This document shows, piece after piece, positions 17,362 through 26,500 of a DNA stretch of 64,000 nt (position 1 is the first letter of the stretch; each line of letters starts with the position of its first letter). Source of the DNA: CBDFNC01 sp965249895 (GTDB taxonomy: Bacteria; Pseudomonadota; Gammaproteobacteria; Enterobacterales; CBDFNC01); assembly GCA_965249895.1 (NCBI GenBank), contig CBDFNC010000001.1, forward strand, positions 806,001 through 870,000. Direction: 5' to 3'. A model generated the notes under the pieces. That model saw nothing but the letters and a program-made list of their open reading frames with translations. It did no database searches and was not told the origin of the DNA. The position numbers were made by a program, and so were the translations under genes.

Positions 17362-18120
17362 GTGATTTCCTCCCTTCGTTTATTTTTCGTCAGTCTGCTG
17401 CTTAGTTGTACAAGCGCTTGGGCGACCAATGTGTCCCAATTACAGCAAACCGAAATCAAGGATCAGCAAGCATCGAAGCAGTCTCAACGGCAAGTAAATA
17501 CGTTGGACGACGAAAGGCTGCAACTTCAATTTGAAGTAAGAAAACTCCTGTCGGAGGCGCAAAGCCTGGAGCAGTACAATGCTTACCTCACCCGGCTGGT
17601 GGATGATCAGCAAACAGAAGTTGATTCTTTGCACGGGCAAATTGAAGGGGTAAAGGAAACCCGTCGGGGGATGGTGCCGTTAATGTTATCTATGCTGGAC
17701 AACCTGGACAGCTTCGTCCAGTTGGATGCCCCTTTCTTAGCCGATGAGCGTCAGCAGCGAGTCAGCCAGCTTAAGGCCATGATGGATAAAGCTGACATTA
17801 GTGAAGCGGAAAAATTTCGCCGAGTTTTGCAGTCCTACCAGGTAGAGTCTGACTATGGTAGCAAAATGGGTTATTACCAGGGGGAGCTTACCCTTAACGG
17901 TGAAAAGCGGACGGTCAACTTCTTCTATCTGGGTCGCATGGTATTCGTCGCTCAGTCGCTGGATAGTCAGTCAAACTGGGTCTGGGACAGAATACAAACT
18001 ACTTGGGTCGAGCTAGAGCAAGGTTACGGGCTAGGTATTCAAAAGGCCATACGCATGGCTAAGAAAACAGAAATTCCAGATCTCCTGGCTCTTCCTCTGG
18101 TGAGTGAGGTGACACAATGA
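17362..18120 (+). CDS. DUF3450-family periplasmic coiled-coil protein of a TonB system
   Basis: 252 aa from GTG 17362. I prefer this start to the ATG at 17311 because AGGA lies 5 bases before it, the signal peptide then starts directly (SSLRLFFVSLLLSCTSAWA), and the upstream ATG overlaps the Fur box. Residues about 20-115 form a long coiled coil (QQTEIKDQQASKQSQRQ...). A conserved globular part follows, with RRGMVPLMLSMLDNLDSFV and the C-terminal FFYLGRMVFVAQSLD. DUF3450 proteins regularly accompany TtpC-type TonB systems in Vibrio and Shewanella; their exact job is not established. Its stop overlaps the ttpC start by 4 bases (ATGA). Confidence 0.8.
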   Translation: MISSLRLFFVSLLLSCTSAWATNVSQLQQTEIKDQQASKQSQRQVNTLDDERLQLQFEVRKLLSEAQSLEQYNAYLTRLVDDQQTEVDSLHGQIEGVKETRRGMVPLMLSMLDNLDSFVQLDAPFLADERQQRVSQLKAMMDKADISEAEKFRRVLQSYQVESDYGSKMGYYQGELTLNGEKRTVNFFYLGRMVFVAQSLDSQSNWVWDRIQTTWVELEQGYGLGIQKAIRMAKKTEIPDLLALPLVSEVTQ

Positions 18121-19634
18121 AAAAGCTGATATTTCTCTGCTTGTTCGCAGTTTTCTCTGTGAATGCGCAAAGCCTGGATAGTTTACTGAACAAGGTGAAA
18201 GCCGAGCAAAAGTCCAGCCGGCAGGCGGAGGCGGAGCGGGAGAAAAACTTCTCAGGCTCTGTCCAGCAGTGGCAGCAAAAGCTGGCTCAGGCTCAGGCCC
18301 GTTTGGCAGCGGCCAAACAAACATCAACGCAATTAAGTGAGCGCTTCGATAACAATGAAAAACAGTTGGCGGAGCTGGATGCTGACCTTTCCCTTGCCAC
18401 GGAAAACCTGGGTGAGCTATTCGGTGTCGTTCGTCAGGTCTCACGCGAATTCGGTGGCGGCCTGGAAACCTCTGTCATATCGGCGCAATATCCGGACAGG
18501 ATTAATTTTGTTAATGAGTTGGCGGAGCGTAAGGCGCTGCCTACCCTGGATGAGTTGCGCCAGCTGTGGTTTCTGATGCAGCAGGAGATGACGGAGTCTG
18601 CCAAGGTGACCCGGTTTACTACCCAGGTGCTGAACCCCCAAGGTGTAGCCCAGCAAAAAGAAGTGTTGCGTTTAGGTGGCTTTAACCTGGTTAGCGATAA
18701 CCAATACCTGGTGATGGATGAAAACTCGAAGCAATTACAGCACCTGACCAGGCCTGTACCGGGAAATATCCAAACCAGTATAGACCAGTGGCAGCCAAGT
18801 TCTTCTCAACCCCAGCTTTTTTACTTCGATCCATCGAAAAGTGATTTGCTGACCATGTTGGCGCGCCAGCCCACGCTAATGGAACGGGTGCATCAGGGTG
18901 GCGTGATCGGTTATTTGATCTTGTCTGTACTGGCCTTGGGTTTAGTTATTTCCCTGGTTCGCTTTATGATGTTATCCAAAGTCTCCTTCAGCGTAGCCAG
19001 ACAGCTTAAGAATCCGGTGGCGCAGGATAACAATCCGTTGGGCCGTATCTTATCTGTGTATCAAAGCAATAAGAAGCAGCAAACCCAGGTACTGGAGCTT
19101 AAGCTGGACGAAGCCATTATTCGTGAAGCGCCCAAGCTGGAAAAAGGCATTGGTATACTGAAAATACTGGCGGCCATAGCGCCTATGATGGGACTGCTGG
19201 GGACAGTGACCGGAATGATAGGCACCTTCCAGTCCATCACTATGTTTGGCACCGGGGATCCCAAGTTAATGGCGGGAGGCATTTCCATGGCCTTGATCAC
19301 TACAGTGATGGGCTTGGTCGCAGCATTACCTTTATTGCTGATCCATAGCCTGCTGCACAGTCGCGCCCAGTCTCTGGTGAATCTGCTGGAGCAGCAAAGT
19401 GCGGGTATGGTGGCGGAGCAAGCTGAAGCGGAAGCCAGGCAACAGGCGCAGGCGCTGACTCGTAGTATATTGCCGGATAACGAGGCGAGGGCGTTAACTG
19501 GTTCTAATATGGCGAATAGCAAGGAACAAGATGGTTCTAAGTTGGTGGTTGAACAAGTGGAAACAGCCCCAGAGCAGGGAGTCACCGGTTTAGATATGGC
19601 TAATAGCAAGGAAAAAGATGAACTGGCTGTTTGA
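18117..19634 (+). CDS. ttpC: TonB-system accessory protein TtpC (MotA/TolQ/ExbB domain with periplasmic extension)
   Basis: 505 aa. A signal peptide (residues 1-18, AVFSVNAQS) is followed by a coiled-coil periplasmic part (about 25-110) and further periplasmic sequence to about 255. Membrane helices are near 262-285, 340-365 and 385-410, the last two forming the ExbB-like core with GLLGTVTGMIGTFQSITMFG and ALITTVMGLVAALP. In Vibrio such TtpC proteins are required by the TonB2 system. The tail after about residue 430 is hydrophilic and contains two copies of a segment around MANSKE.D, 29 codons apart. It overlaps exbB by 17 bases. Confidence 0.88.
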   Translation: MKKLIFLCLFAVFSVNAQSLDSLLNKVKAEQKSSRQAEAEREKNFSGSVQQWQQKLAQAQARLAAAKQTSTQLSERFDNNEKQLAELDADLSLATENLGELFGVVRQVSREFGGGLETSVISAQYPDRINFVNELAERKALPTLDELRQLWFLMQQEMTESAKVTRFTTQVLNPQGVAQQKEVLRLGGFNLVSDNQYLVMDENSKQLQHLTRPVPGNIQTSIDQWQPSSSQPQLFYFDPSKSDLLTMLARQPTLMERVHQGGVIGYLILSVLALGLVISLVRFMMLSKVSFSVARQLKNPVAQDNNPLGRILSVYQSNKKQQTQVLELKLDEAIIREAPKLEKGIGILKILAAIAPMMGLLGTVTGMIGTFQSITMFGTGDPKLMAGGISMALITTVMGLVAALPLLLIHSLLHSRAQSLVNLLEQQSAGMVAEQAEAEARQQAQALTRSILPDNEARALTGSNMANSKEQDGSKLVVEQVETAPEQGVTGLDMANSKEKDELAV

Positions 19635-20142
19635 ACAAACTCAGCTGGTTCATGATTTTATCCAAAGCGGCGGTTACGTCCTTTGGATAATTGCCGGCGT
19701 ACTGCTGATGTTATGGCTGTTGGTATTGGAGCGGGTATTTTACCTGGCGCTGACCTTTCCTACCCAGAGTACATCCATGATAGAAGCATGGTCAGCCAGG
19801 TTGGATAAAAGCTCCTGGTATGCGCAGCAAATACGACATGCCTGGCTGGCGCAGGCGGAGCTCAAGCTGAAGCGTAATATGGCCTTTCTAAACGCGGTGA
19901 TAAAAATCTGCCCGTTATTAGGCTTGCTGGGAACCGTCAGCGGCATGATCCAGGTGTTTGATGTGGTGGCCGTACACGGTACGGGCAACCCCAGGTTGTT
20001 AGCATCGGGTATCTCCATGGCCACCGTCCCCACTATGGCGGGTTTAGTTTGCGCCTTGTCAGGGTTATTTATCTATTCGCGTCTGGAAAGCTACCGCCAA
20101 TCATTAATGACCAGGCTGGCTAAGAGTCTGGAGCAGGCTTAA
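19618..20142 (+). CDS. exbB: Biopolymer transport protein ExbB (TonB2 type)
   Basis: Inner-membrane proton-channel subunit of the TonB motor, 174 aa, typical of ExbB2 proteins. Membrane helices are at about 18-40 (GGYVLWIIAGVLLMLWLLVLE), 95-120 and 130-155. The core has CPLLGLLGTVSGMIQVFDVVAVHGTGNPRLLASGISMATVPTMAG, the family signature with the conserved TVSGM and TxxG helices. The start codon lies inside the end of ttpC, so translation is probably coupled. ExbD follows after 29 bases. Confidence 0.93.
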   Translation: MNWLFEQTQLVHDFIQSGGYVLWIIAGVLLMLWLLVLERVFYLALTFPTQSTSMIEAWSARLDKSSWYAQQIRHAWLAQAELKLKRNMAFLNAVIKICPLLGLLGTVSGMIQVFDVVAVHGTGNPRLLASGISMATVPTMAGLVCALSGLFIYSRLESYRQSLMTRLAKSLEQA

Positions 20143-20171
20143 ACGCTGCGCAAAGTATACAGAGAAAACCA

Positions 20172-20576
20172 ATGAAAAGAAGAAGACATAAAGCAGTCGA
20201 TGAAGCGCAAATAGATATGACTCCCATGCTGGATGTCGTGTTTATTATGCTGATCTTTTTTATTGTCACCACCTCGTTTGTCAGAGAGTCCGGGGTCGAG
20301 GTCAACAGGCCCAAGGCGCAAACAGCCACTGAGCAGAAGAAAGCCGGAGTGTTTGTGGCAATTAATGAAAGTGGTGAAATCTATATCGACAGAAAGGTGG
20401 TGGACGTGCAAAGAGTACGAGCCAGCCTGGAGCGTATTCTGGCTGACAGGGGTGAAGTGGGCCTGGTTATCCAGGCTGATAAGGAGGCCCGTCACGGTAT
20501 TGTTGTGAAAGTGATGGATGCAGCCCGATCCGCCGGGATCAGCCAAATATCGGTAGCGGCGGAGCAGGAGGGCTAA
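20172..20576 (+). CDS. exbD: Biopolymer transport protein ExbD
   Basis: 134 aa partner of ExbB in the TonB proton motor. The cytoplasmic N-terminus IDMTPMLD leads into the single membrane helix (about 19-41), which contains the essential aspartate D21 (LDVVFIMLIFFIVTTSF). The periplasmic domain follows, with VFVAINESGEIYIDRKVV and VIQADKEARHG typical of the family. Its stop codon overlaps the tonB start (TAATG arrangement at 20574-20578). Confidence 0.95.
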   Translation: MKRRRHKAVDEAQIDMTPMLDVVFIMLIFFIVTTSFVRESGVEVNRPKAQTATEQKKAGVFVAINESGEIYIDRKVVDVQRVRASLERILADRGEVGLVIQADKEARHGIVVKVMDAARSAGISQISVAAEQEG

Positions 20577-21223
20577 TGCGCTTTTTCCTTGCCGCTATCC
20601 TGGCACCCGTGATCACCTTTGCCTTGCTGGTATTTATGGCAAACCTGATCACCAATGAGCGGGATTTGCTGGCTGAATCTCGTGACAATACCTACTTCGA
20701 TCTGTTGATGCCGAGCATGGATGAGTCGGTGGAAAGAAAAAATCGACATAAACCTAAGCCACCGGAGCCCAAACCGCAGCAGGTGCAGCAACCTGTCACT
20801 CAATTAAGAGCCGTGGCCCCGAACTCAGTGGCGCCAGCACCTTTACCTATACCCAACTTGACTTTATCGACCAGCGTGTCCGCCATGTCGATTCCGGTAC
20901 CGGGTGTGATGGCGCCGGCTGCACCTGTCGCGGTGCAACAGAGTCAAGATACCATGGCGATCCCATTGTTCAGGCAGGAGCCTAGATACCCTAACCGGGC
21001 ATTACGATTGGGTAAACAAGGTTATGTGGTGTTGGCATTTAGCATCAATGAATCCGGCCGAGTGTCAGATATCGAGGTGTTAGAAGCGAATCCCAGGCGT
21101 TTGTTTGAAAAAGAGGCCATTAGGGCGCTGAAGAAATGGAAATACAAACCTATGGTGGTTAACGGCAAACCTCAGGTTCAGCCGGGTCAAAAAATTCGAT
21201 TGGATTTTAAGCTGGAGTCTTAA
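20576..21223 (+). CDS. tonB: Energy transducer TonB (TonB2 type)
   Basis: 215 aa. One N-terminal membrane anchor (about 3-24) is followed by a short proline-rich spacer (PKPPEPKPQQVQQP, about 60-73), as in the compact TonB2 proteins. The C-terminal domain (about 130-215) has the signature EPRYPNRALRLGKQGYVVLAF and KEAIRALKKWKYKPM. It transmits the proton motive force from ExbBD to outer-membrane receptors such as the one at 12743. There is no other tonB in the window. The TPR gene starts 1 base after its stop. Confidence 0.95.
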   Translation: MRFFLAAILAPVITFALLVFMANLITNERDLLAESRDNTYFDLLMPSMDESVERKNRHKPKPPEPKPQQVQQPVTQLRAVAPNSVAPAPLPIPNLTLSTSVSAMSIPVPGVMAPAAPVAVQQSQDTMAIPLFRQEPRYPNRALRLGKQGYVVLAFSINESGRVSDIEVLEANPRRLFEKEAIRALKKWKYKPMVVNGKPQVQPGQKIRLDFKLES

Positions 21224-21224
21224 A

Positions 21225-22430
21225 ATGAGTTCATTAGTTAAGCTATTCCTTGTGGTATCCCTGTTGCTGACAACTCAGGTTTTTGCCAAGCAACCAAAGC
21301 TCAGTGCCTCGATCGGCAAAAAGGTCAGTCAGGCCTATGAACTTTATCAGAAGGATGATTTAAAAACGGCGCTGACTCGGCTGGAGGCCTTATCCCCAAG
21401 TGCGGATTATGATAAAGCCTATGTGAGCCGTTTTAAGGCCAATTTATACTGGAGCCTGGAGCAACCAAAAAAAGCGTTAACGGCATTAAAAACCGCCTAT
21501 AAGCTGAAGGCCCTACCCGAGACTGAGCAGTTGCAGGTTCAGCGTATGCTGGCAGACTTATACCTTAATGAAGAAAAGTTTAACCAGGCCATACCGCTTT
21601 ATACTTCTTTGTTGGCTCAGGAGATAAAAGATAAAGGCTTATATCAAAATTTGGCCCAAGCTTATTATCAGAAAAAAGCCTGGCGTAAGGTTTTGTCTCC
21701 CGCTAATCAGGCTATCAAACTATCCAAGCAGTTTAATAAAAATGCTCATTTGTTAAAGCTCACCAGTTATTACCAGCTCCGTGACTATCGTTCGGCAGTA
21801 AAGACACTGGCCCTGCTGGTGCAGGTTTATCCGGCAGAAAAGCGCTGGTGGATGCAGTTAGCCTCCTCTTATATGCAGCTTAAAAATAATGATAGAGCGC
21901 TGGCCACTTATGAAGTCGCATATCAGGCCAATTTCTTAACCAGTGAAAATGAAATTAAAACCCTGGCGCGATTACGGGCGCAGAAGGGGGCTCCGTTTCA
22001 GGCCGCAGTGTTAATGGAGCAGAGCATACTGTCCAAAAAGGTGGTGAAAAGCGCTGCAAATTATAAAGAACTGGCCAATTATTGGCAGGCGTCCAGGGAG
22101 CATAAAAAGGCGGAGTTAAACTGGGGGCTGGCAGCCGGATTCAACAAGAACAACAGTTACTTTATGAACCAGGTTAGGCTGTTGAATTTGCTCCAGGAGT
22201 ATCAAAAAATGCTAACTGTGCTTAACCGAGTCCAAAGCAAAGATAACAATGTGATGGCGCGAGTTGCGCTGAATAAAACCCGCGCCTTTTTTGAACTAAA
22301 ACAATATGAAAATGCCCGGGTCAACGCGCAACTCGCGGCTAAGGCGCCGCAGCATAAACAACAGGCGTTGATCTGGTTAGAGCTCTTGGAAAGTAAACTC
22401 AATGATAACAGTGAGCTGGCGAGCTTGTAG
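21225..22430 (+). CDS. TPR-repeat protein of the TonB2 operon
   Basis: 401 aa with a signal peptide (residues 1-22, TTQVFAKQ) and tetratricopeptide-like helices through most of its length (for example KVSQAYELYQKDDLKTALTRLEAL near 27-50 and ADLYLNEEKFNQAIPLYTSLL near 108-130). TPR proteins of this kind close the TtpC-ExbB2-ExbD2-TonB2 operons in Vibrio and Shewanella. A periplasmic scaffold role is probable but not established. A short inverted repeat TAGAGC/GCTCTA overlaps the stop codon at 22429-22444 and may weakly terminate the operon. Confidence 0.82.
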   Translation: MSSLVKLFLVVSLLLTTQVFAKQPKLSASIGKKVSQAYELYQKDDLKTALTRLEALSPSADYDKAYVSRFKANLYWSLEQPKKALTALKTAYKLKALPETEQLQVQRMLADLYLNEEKFNQAIPLYTSLLAQEIKDKGLYQNLAQAYYQKKAWRKVLSPANQAIKLSKQFNKNAHLLKLTSYYQLRDYRSAVKTLALLVQVYPAEKRWWMQLASSYMQLKNNDRALATYEVAYQANFLTSENEIKTLARLRAQKGAPFQAAVLMEQSILSKKVVKSAANYKELANYWQASREHKKAELNWGLAAGFNKNNSYFMNQVRLLNLLQEYQKMLTVLNRVQSKDNNVMARVALNKTRAFFELKQYENARVNAQLAAKAPQHKQQALIWLELLESKLNDNSELASL

Positions 22431-22605
22431 AGCAGCGCGCTCTATCTCTTTGGTTTAGCGGCGGCATATTCCGGTGCTACATAAGTAGAAACCAAGGAAA
22501 GCTATACGAAGTAAAGTGGTGGGCTTCAAGTGTAGGAAGTTAATAAAAATTGAACGATCGCAATATAAGCTCAATCCTCTAAACCACAGAAATTGATCGG
22601 CGAGG

Positions 22606-23072
22606 ATTGAGCCGCCCTAAAGGGTTCTCTTCCAGAACCACGCGATGGTTTTGTGGGGGCTCTACTTCTGAAGAACAGGTTATATTCTGTCAAGATAGTC
22701 CCTTGGGTGCCTGGTTTGCCCGGCCATCCCTGATGCTTCGGCTTTTGTTTTTGACACGCCCAAACTACCTGAGGCCGTATTACTGCTTAAGCGACACGGC
22801 GGAATTCTGCTCACCTGCGCCAGCCTGCAAAATATATTGGGGCCGGACGAGTACTTCAATGACCTTGCTACGGAATCGAAGGCGCGACTTGGCTTTTTTA
22901 ACAAAGCCACAGTTGGTCCCGACTGGCTTAAATACGCAGGGCCTAAAAGCAATGATTTTAGGCCCTGAAAGAATTGGAATTCCGTCATCTCCTGAGCGCT
23001 CATGGTGATCCACTGCTCGATGACGCTCATCAAGCGGTAAACGTGACTATGAGTAGACTATTCGACCTATAA
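22606..23072 (+). pseudogene. Remnant of an MBL-fold-like hydrolase gene
   Basis: Protein-like text appears in pieces. From 22726 one frame reads PDASAFVFDTPKLPEAVLLL, RHGGILLTCASLQN and FFNKATVGPDWLKYAGPKSNDF before a stop at 22966. A second frame from 22974 reads LEFRHLLSAHGDPLLDDAHQAV and stops at 23070. The final SAHGDPLL resembles the C-terminal histidine motif of metallo-beta-lactamase-fold proteins, and LLTCASLQN followed by KATVGPDW resembles an uncharacterised group of these. The 5' half with the metal-binding HxHxDH motif is absent. I therefore call it a frameshifted, 5'-truncated fossil; the family is a moderately sure recognition. Confidence 0.6.
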
Positions 23073-23459
23073 TGCATTGTGTAACCAATTGATTAAATTG
23101 TTGTTTGCATTGATCAGTGGCTTAACCGAGTCTCTGTAAGGCTACTCAAAAGAGTTTTTTGTGCGGTAAGTTATTGGCCGCCAAGAGAACCTTTCAGGTG
23201 AAGGCTTTTAGCCGGAGGATAAATCGCAACATATCGATGAACGCAAGCGTTGGCAGTGTTTCCGCGAAAGGCCACCCCGGAAGCTCAGCTTTATACGGTA
23301 TTTTGAGCAAATTATATTGTTTTCCCGCGTCGAGGTATCCAGCGAGTGTGGGTTGGAGCCACAGTGTCCACTTAAAGCGAGTGCTTCTTAGCTGTCAAAA
23401 GAAAATCCCACTCCCCTTGAGGCCCATAATTATCAAAGGAAGCGGGCAGGAGAGAATCG
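23073..23459. other. Intergenic stretch without a supported gene
   Basis: A weak coding-like piece occurs around 23240-23340 (reading RKRWQCFREREPP-like text, then RKLSFIRYFEQIILFSRVEV) but it has no start, no continuation and no family I recognise. It may be another gene fossil. The sugar-ABC ATPase gene ends at 23460 on the other strand; I see no clear terminator for it. Confidence 0.35.
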
Positions 23460-24563
23460 TTAACGGATCCGATTACCATTTGCAGGGTCAAACAGCACGG
23501 CTTTATTTAAGTCGACGCTAAGAGCTATGGTTTGACCGGCCTCAACCAGGCTGTCTGGGTCGATCCGGCCGGTAACTTCCTGATCGTTAAATTTGGTCAG
23601 GATCAGGGTGTCAGCCCCCGTGGGCTCTACTACATCGATGCGGTTATCGACAGTCGGCAGATTCTTAAACTCTTGCTGATACTGGATTTGCTCGGGACGA
23701 ATACCAACCACAAGTTGTTTACCTACCCATTGGCTCAAATCTGGAGCATTGGGTAGCGTCAGGATATGGAGTTGACCGTCGTTGTTGGTTAACTCGATGG
23801 CGAATTTGCCTTGGTCGCCATACACTACATTCGTTTTAATAAAGTTCATGGAGGGTGAACCCATAAAACCGGCCACAAACATATCGACGGGGTTGTTATA
23901 GATTTCATCCGGCGAACCCAGTTGCAGTAGTTCTCCATCTTTAATGACAGCAATCCTGTCTGCCAGTGTCATGGCCTCGATCTGATCATGGGTGACATAC
24001 ACTATGGTTGTGCCAAGACGCTGGTGCAGCTTCTTGATCTCGGTGCGCATTTGCACCCTAAGCTTGGCGTCCAGGTTACTTAACGGCTCATCGAACAGGT
24101 AGATCTTTGGCTCTCGGGCCAAAGCGCGACCCATGGCCACCCTTTGTCTCTGTCCACCGGATAACGCGGCGGGTTTACGGTCGAGTAAATGGTCGATCTT
24201 TAACATATCGGCGACCCGGTTAACTTCTTTCACAATCTCGTCTTTTGGCGTTTTACGGATTTCCAGGCCAAAGGCGATATTCTGATAAACAGTCATGCTG
24301 GGATACAGGGCATAGGACTGGAATACCATGGCGATATCCCTGTCTTTTGGCGCCAGTTCGGTTACATTTGTGCCGCCGATGCGGATTTCACCAGCACTGA
24401 TGTTATCCAGGCCGGCGATACTGTTCATCAGAGTGGACTTGCCGCAGCCTGAAGGTCCGATAAGCACCAGAAATTCACCGCTTTTAATATGAATATCAAT
24501 ATCTTTAAGTGCGTGAAAGTCGCCGTAGTGTTTAGAAACGTTTTTAATGTGTAATTCAGACAT
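23460..24563 (-). CDS. Sugar ABC transporter ATPase (MalK/UgpC/GtsD type)
   Basis: Cytoplasmic ATPase of a CUT1 sugar importer, 367 aa. Walker A GPSGCGKST is at residues 37-45, the Q-loop in MVFQSYALYP near 79-88, the signature LSGGQRQR near 134-141, Walker B IYLFDEPLSNLD near 154-165 and the H-loop YVTHDQIEAM near 190. The regulatory TOBE region (about 235-367) includes VVGIRPEQIQ. It is the last gene of the importer operon, starting 18 bases after the GtsC-like permease. Confidence 0.93.
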   Translation of the reverse strand: MSELHIKNVSKHYGDFHALKDIDIHIKSGEFLVLIGPSGCGKSTLMNSIAGLDNISAGEIRIGGTNVTELAPKDRDIAMVFQSYALYPSMTVYQNIAFGLEIRKTPKDEIVKEVNRVADMLKIDHLLDRKPAALSGGQRQRVAMGRALAREPKIYLFDEPLSNLDAKLRVQMRTEIKKLHQRLGTTIVYVTHDQIEAMTLADRIAVIKDGELLQLGSPDEIYNNPVDMFVAGFMGSPSMNFIKTNVVYGDQGKFAIELTNNDGQLHILTLPNAPDLSQWVGKQLVVGIRPEQIQYQQEFKNLPTVDNRIDVVEPTGADTLILTKFNDQEVTGRIDPDSLVEAGQTIALSVDLNKAVLFDPANGNRIR

Positions 24564-24581
24564 AATTCTTTATCCTATCTC

Positions 24582-25469
24582 TTAACCTTTGACGGCGCCG
24601 GCAACTAGGCCGCGCAAGAAGTACTTGCCGGAAATGACATAAATCAAGATGGTGGGGAGGGCGGCGATTAGGGCTGCAGCCATGTCCACGTTGTATTCCT
24701 TAACACCCGTGCTGGTGTTTACCAGGTTATTCAGCGCCACTGTAATAGGCTGTGAATCCGGTCCGGAAAAAATCACCCCAAACAGGAAGTCATTCCATAT
24801 ATTGGTAAATTCCCAAATCACAGTCACTATGATGATGGGGCCCGACAGGGGCAGCACGATACGGAAAAAGGTTTGGAAGAAGCTGGCACCGTCCAATTTA
24901 GCCGCGGAAATCAGCTCAGTGGGAATGCCCACATAATAGTTACGGTAAAACAAGGTTGTAAATGGAATACCGTAAATTACGTGTACCAGGATCAAACCAG
25001 GCAGTGAGTTAGCCAGGCCTAAAAAGCCCAGGGTTTGCGCCATAGGTAACAATATCGCCTGGAAAGGAATAAAGCAGCCCAACAGCATCAGTGCGAAGAA
25101 AGCCTCGCTGCCTTTAAAGCGCCATTTGGCCAGGATATAGCCGTTAATCGCCCCGATAGCCGATGCAAAAAACACAGCGGGTACTGTGATTAAGAAGGAG
25201 TTCCAGAAGTAACCCTTAACTCCATTGCAGTTCAGGCCGGTACAAGCTTCACCCCACGCCTTTGTCCAAGGCTCCACGGTAGGATCCGTTGGTGGTAAAA
25301 CCAGATTACCAGAACGGATTTCCGACAGATCTTTTAACGAAGAAAACAACATCACAAACAGGGGCAGCAAAAAATAAGCTGCAAACAGGCCAAGCACCAG
25401 GTAAAGACAGATGCGACCAAGTGTTATTTTGCTTCTGCTAGCGGGCGATTCTATTGCATGACTAGACAT
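24582..25469 (-). CDS. gtsC: Sugar ABC transporter permease (GtsC type)
   Basis: Inner-membrane permease of the CUT1 class, 295 aa from the ATG at 25469. That start has GGAG 8 bases upstream; the frame also runs to 25502 without a better site. About six membrane helices are present, with the EAA loop near residue 200 (ELISAAKLDGASFFQTFFRIVLPLSGP) that binds the ATPase. The C-terminal YFLRGLVAGAVKG is characteristic of MalG-like permeases. It is upstream of the ATPase and 81 bases downstream of the partner permease. Confidence 0.9.
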   Translation of the reverse strand: MSSHAIESPASRSKITLGRICLYLVLGLFAAYFLLPLFVMLFSSLKDLSEIRSGNLVLPPTDPTVEPWTKAWGEACTGLNCNGVKGYFWNSFLITVPAVFFASAIGAINGYILAKWRFKGSEAFFALMLLGCFIPFQAILLPMAQTLGFLGLANSLPGLILVHVIYGIPFTTLFYRNYYVGIPTELISAAKLDGASFFQTFFRIVLPLSGPIIIVTVIWEFTNIWNDFLFGVIFSGPDSQPITVALNNLVNTSTGVKEYNVDMAAALIAALPTILIYVISGKYFLRGLVAGAVKG

Positions 25470-25550
25470 TATTATTACTCCTTCGCTCGCTATAACAGCC
25501 ATATAAAGAGCGGCTCAAGGTGGCCAAAACTACCATCAGATGCTGTGACA

Positions 25551-26474
25551 TTACTTTTGGCTCCTTAGCTCGCTGTAAAGGTAAGGGATCAAGATAGCCA
25601 GGAAGCCCATCAGGGTCATCATGGCGCTGGCAGTACCCACGCCTATCTGGCTTCGGGCGAAGGTAAATTCGTACATAAAGGTGGCGGGCAAATCACTGGC
25701 ATAACCAGGGCCGCCAGCGGTCAATACCATGACCAGGTCAAAACTCTTGATGGCCAGGTGAGACAAAATAATAAAAGAGCTAAACACGATTGGGCGCATG
25801 ATGGGCAAGATAATGCGCCTATAAATGGTAGGCATACTAGCGCCATCGATTTGTGCCGCCTTGATGATGGAGCTGTCGACCCCTCTTAAACCCGCCAGCA
25901 TTAACGCCATTACAAACCCGGATGCTTGCCATACTGCGGCTATGACCAGGGTATAAATCACCATATCCGTGTTGACCAGCCAATCGAAGGTAAAGTCGGT
26001 AAAACCCATTTCCCTGACTATCTTTTGTATTCCTATTTCAGGGTTTAGGATCCATTTCCATGCCGTACCTGTAACGATAAGCGATATCGCCATAGGGTAG
26101 AGGTAGATAGTCCTTAAGGCACCTTCCATGCGAATCTTCTGGTCCAGCAAAATCGCCAGCAAGGTACCGATTATTATGGAAGCAACGATAAACAGCACAC
26201 CAAAAATAATCAGGTTCTGATACGCGACGGTCCAGCGGTCCAGGGCAAATAGCTTCTCATAGTTGCTAAATCCAACAAATTCGTAGTTGGGTAGCATTCT
26301 GGACTTGGTAAATGACAGCACTCCAGACCAGATAATAAATCCATAAACAAAAACTAGGGTGATGACCATGGACGGGGCCAGGAGTATTTTGGGCAATAAC
26401 GTCTGTATTTTTTCGGCAAGACTTACCCGTCGCTGCTCCCGTTGACGGGGCAGAGTATCGATATCACTAGTCAT
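25551..26474 (-). CDS. gtsB: Sugar ABC transporter permease (GtsB type)
   Basis: Inner-membrane permease, 307 aa, MalF-like without the large periplasmic loop. After a basic N-terminus the helices begin near residue 30. The EAA loop is near 215 (SIIKAAQIDGASMPTIYRRIILPIMRP), and LTAGGPGYASDLPATFMYE near 255 is a classic MalF-type feature. It pairs with the GtsC-like permease. The gene is separated from the binding-protein gene upstream by a strong intercistronic hairpin. Confidence 0.9.
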   Translation of the reverse strand: MTSDIDTLPRQREQRRVSLAEKIQTLLPKILLAPSMVITLVFVYGFIIWSGVLSFTKSRMLPNYEFVGFSNYEKLFALDRWTVAYQNLIIFGVLFIVASIIIGTLLAILLDQKIRMEGALRTIYLYPMAISLIVTGTAWKWILNPEIGIQKIVREMGFTDFTFDWLVNTDMVIYTLVIAAVWQASGFVMALMLAGLRGVDSSIIKAAQIDGASMPTIYRRIILPIMRPIVFSSFIILSHLAIKSFDLVMVLTAGGPGYASDLPATFMYEFTFARSQIGVGTASAMMTLMGFLAILIPYLYSELRSQK

Positions 26475-26500
26475 AAAAAACTCACTTATAGAGGGGAGAA

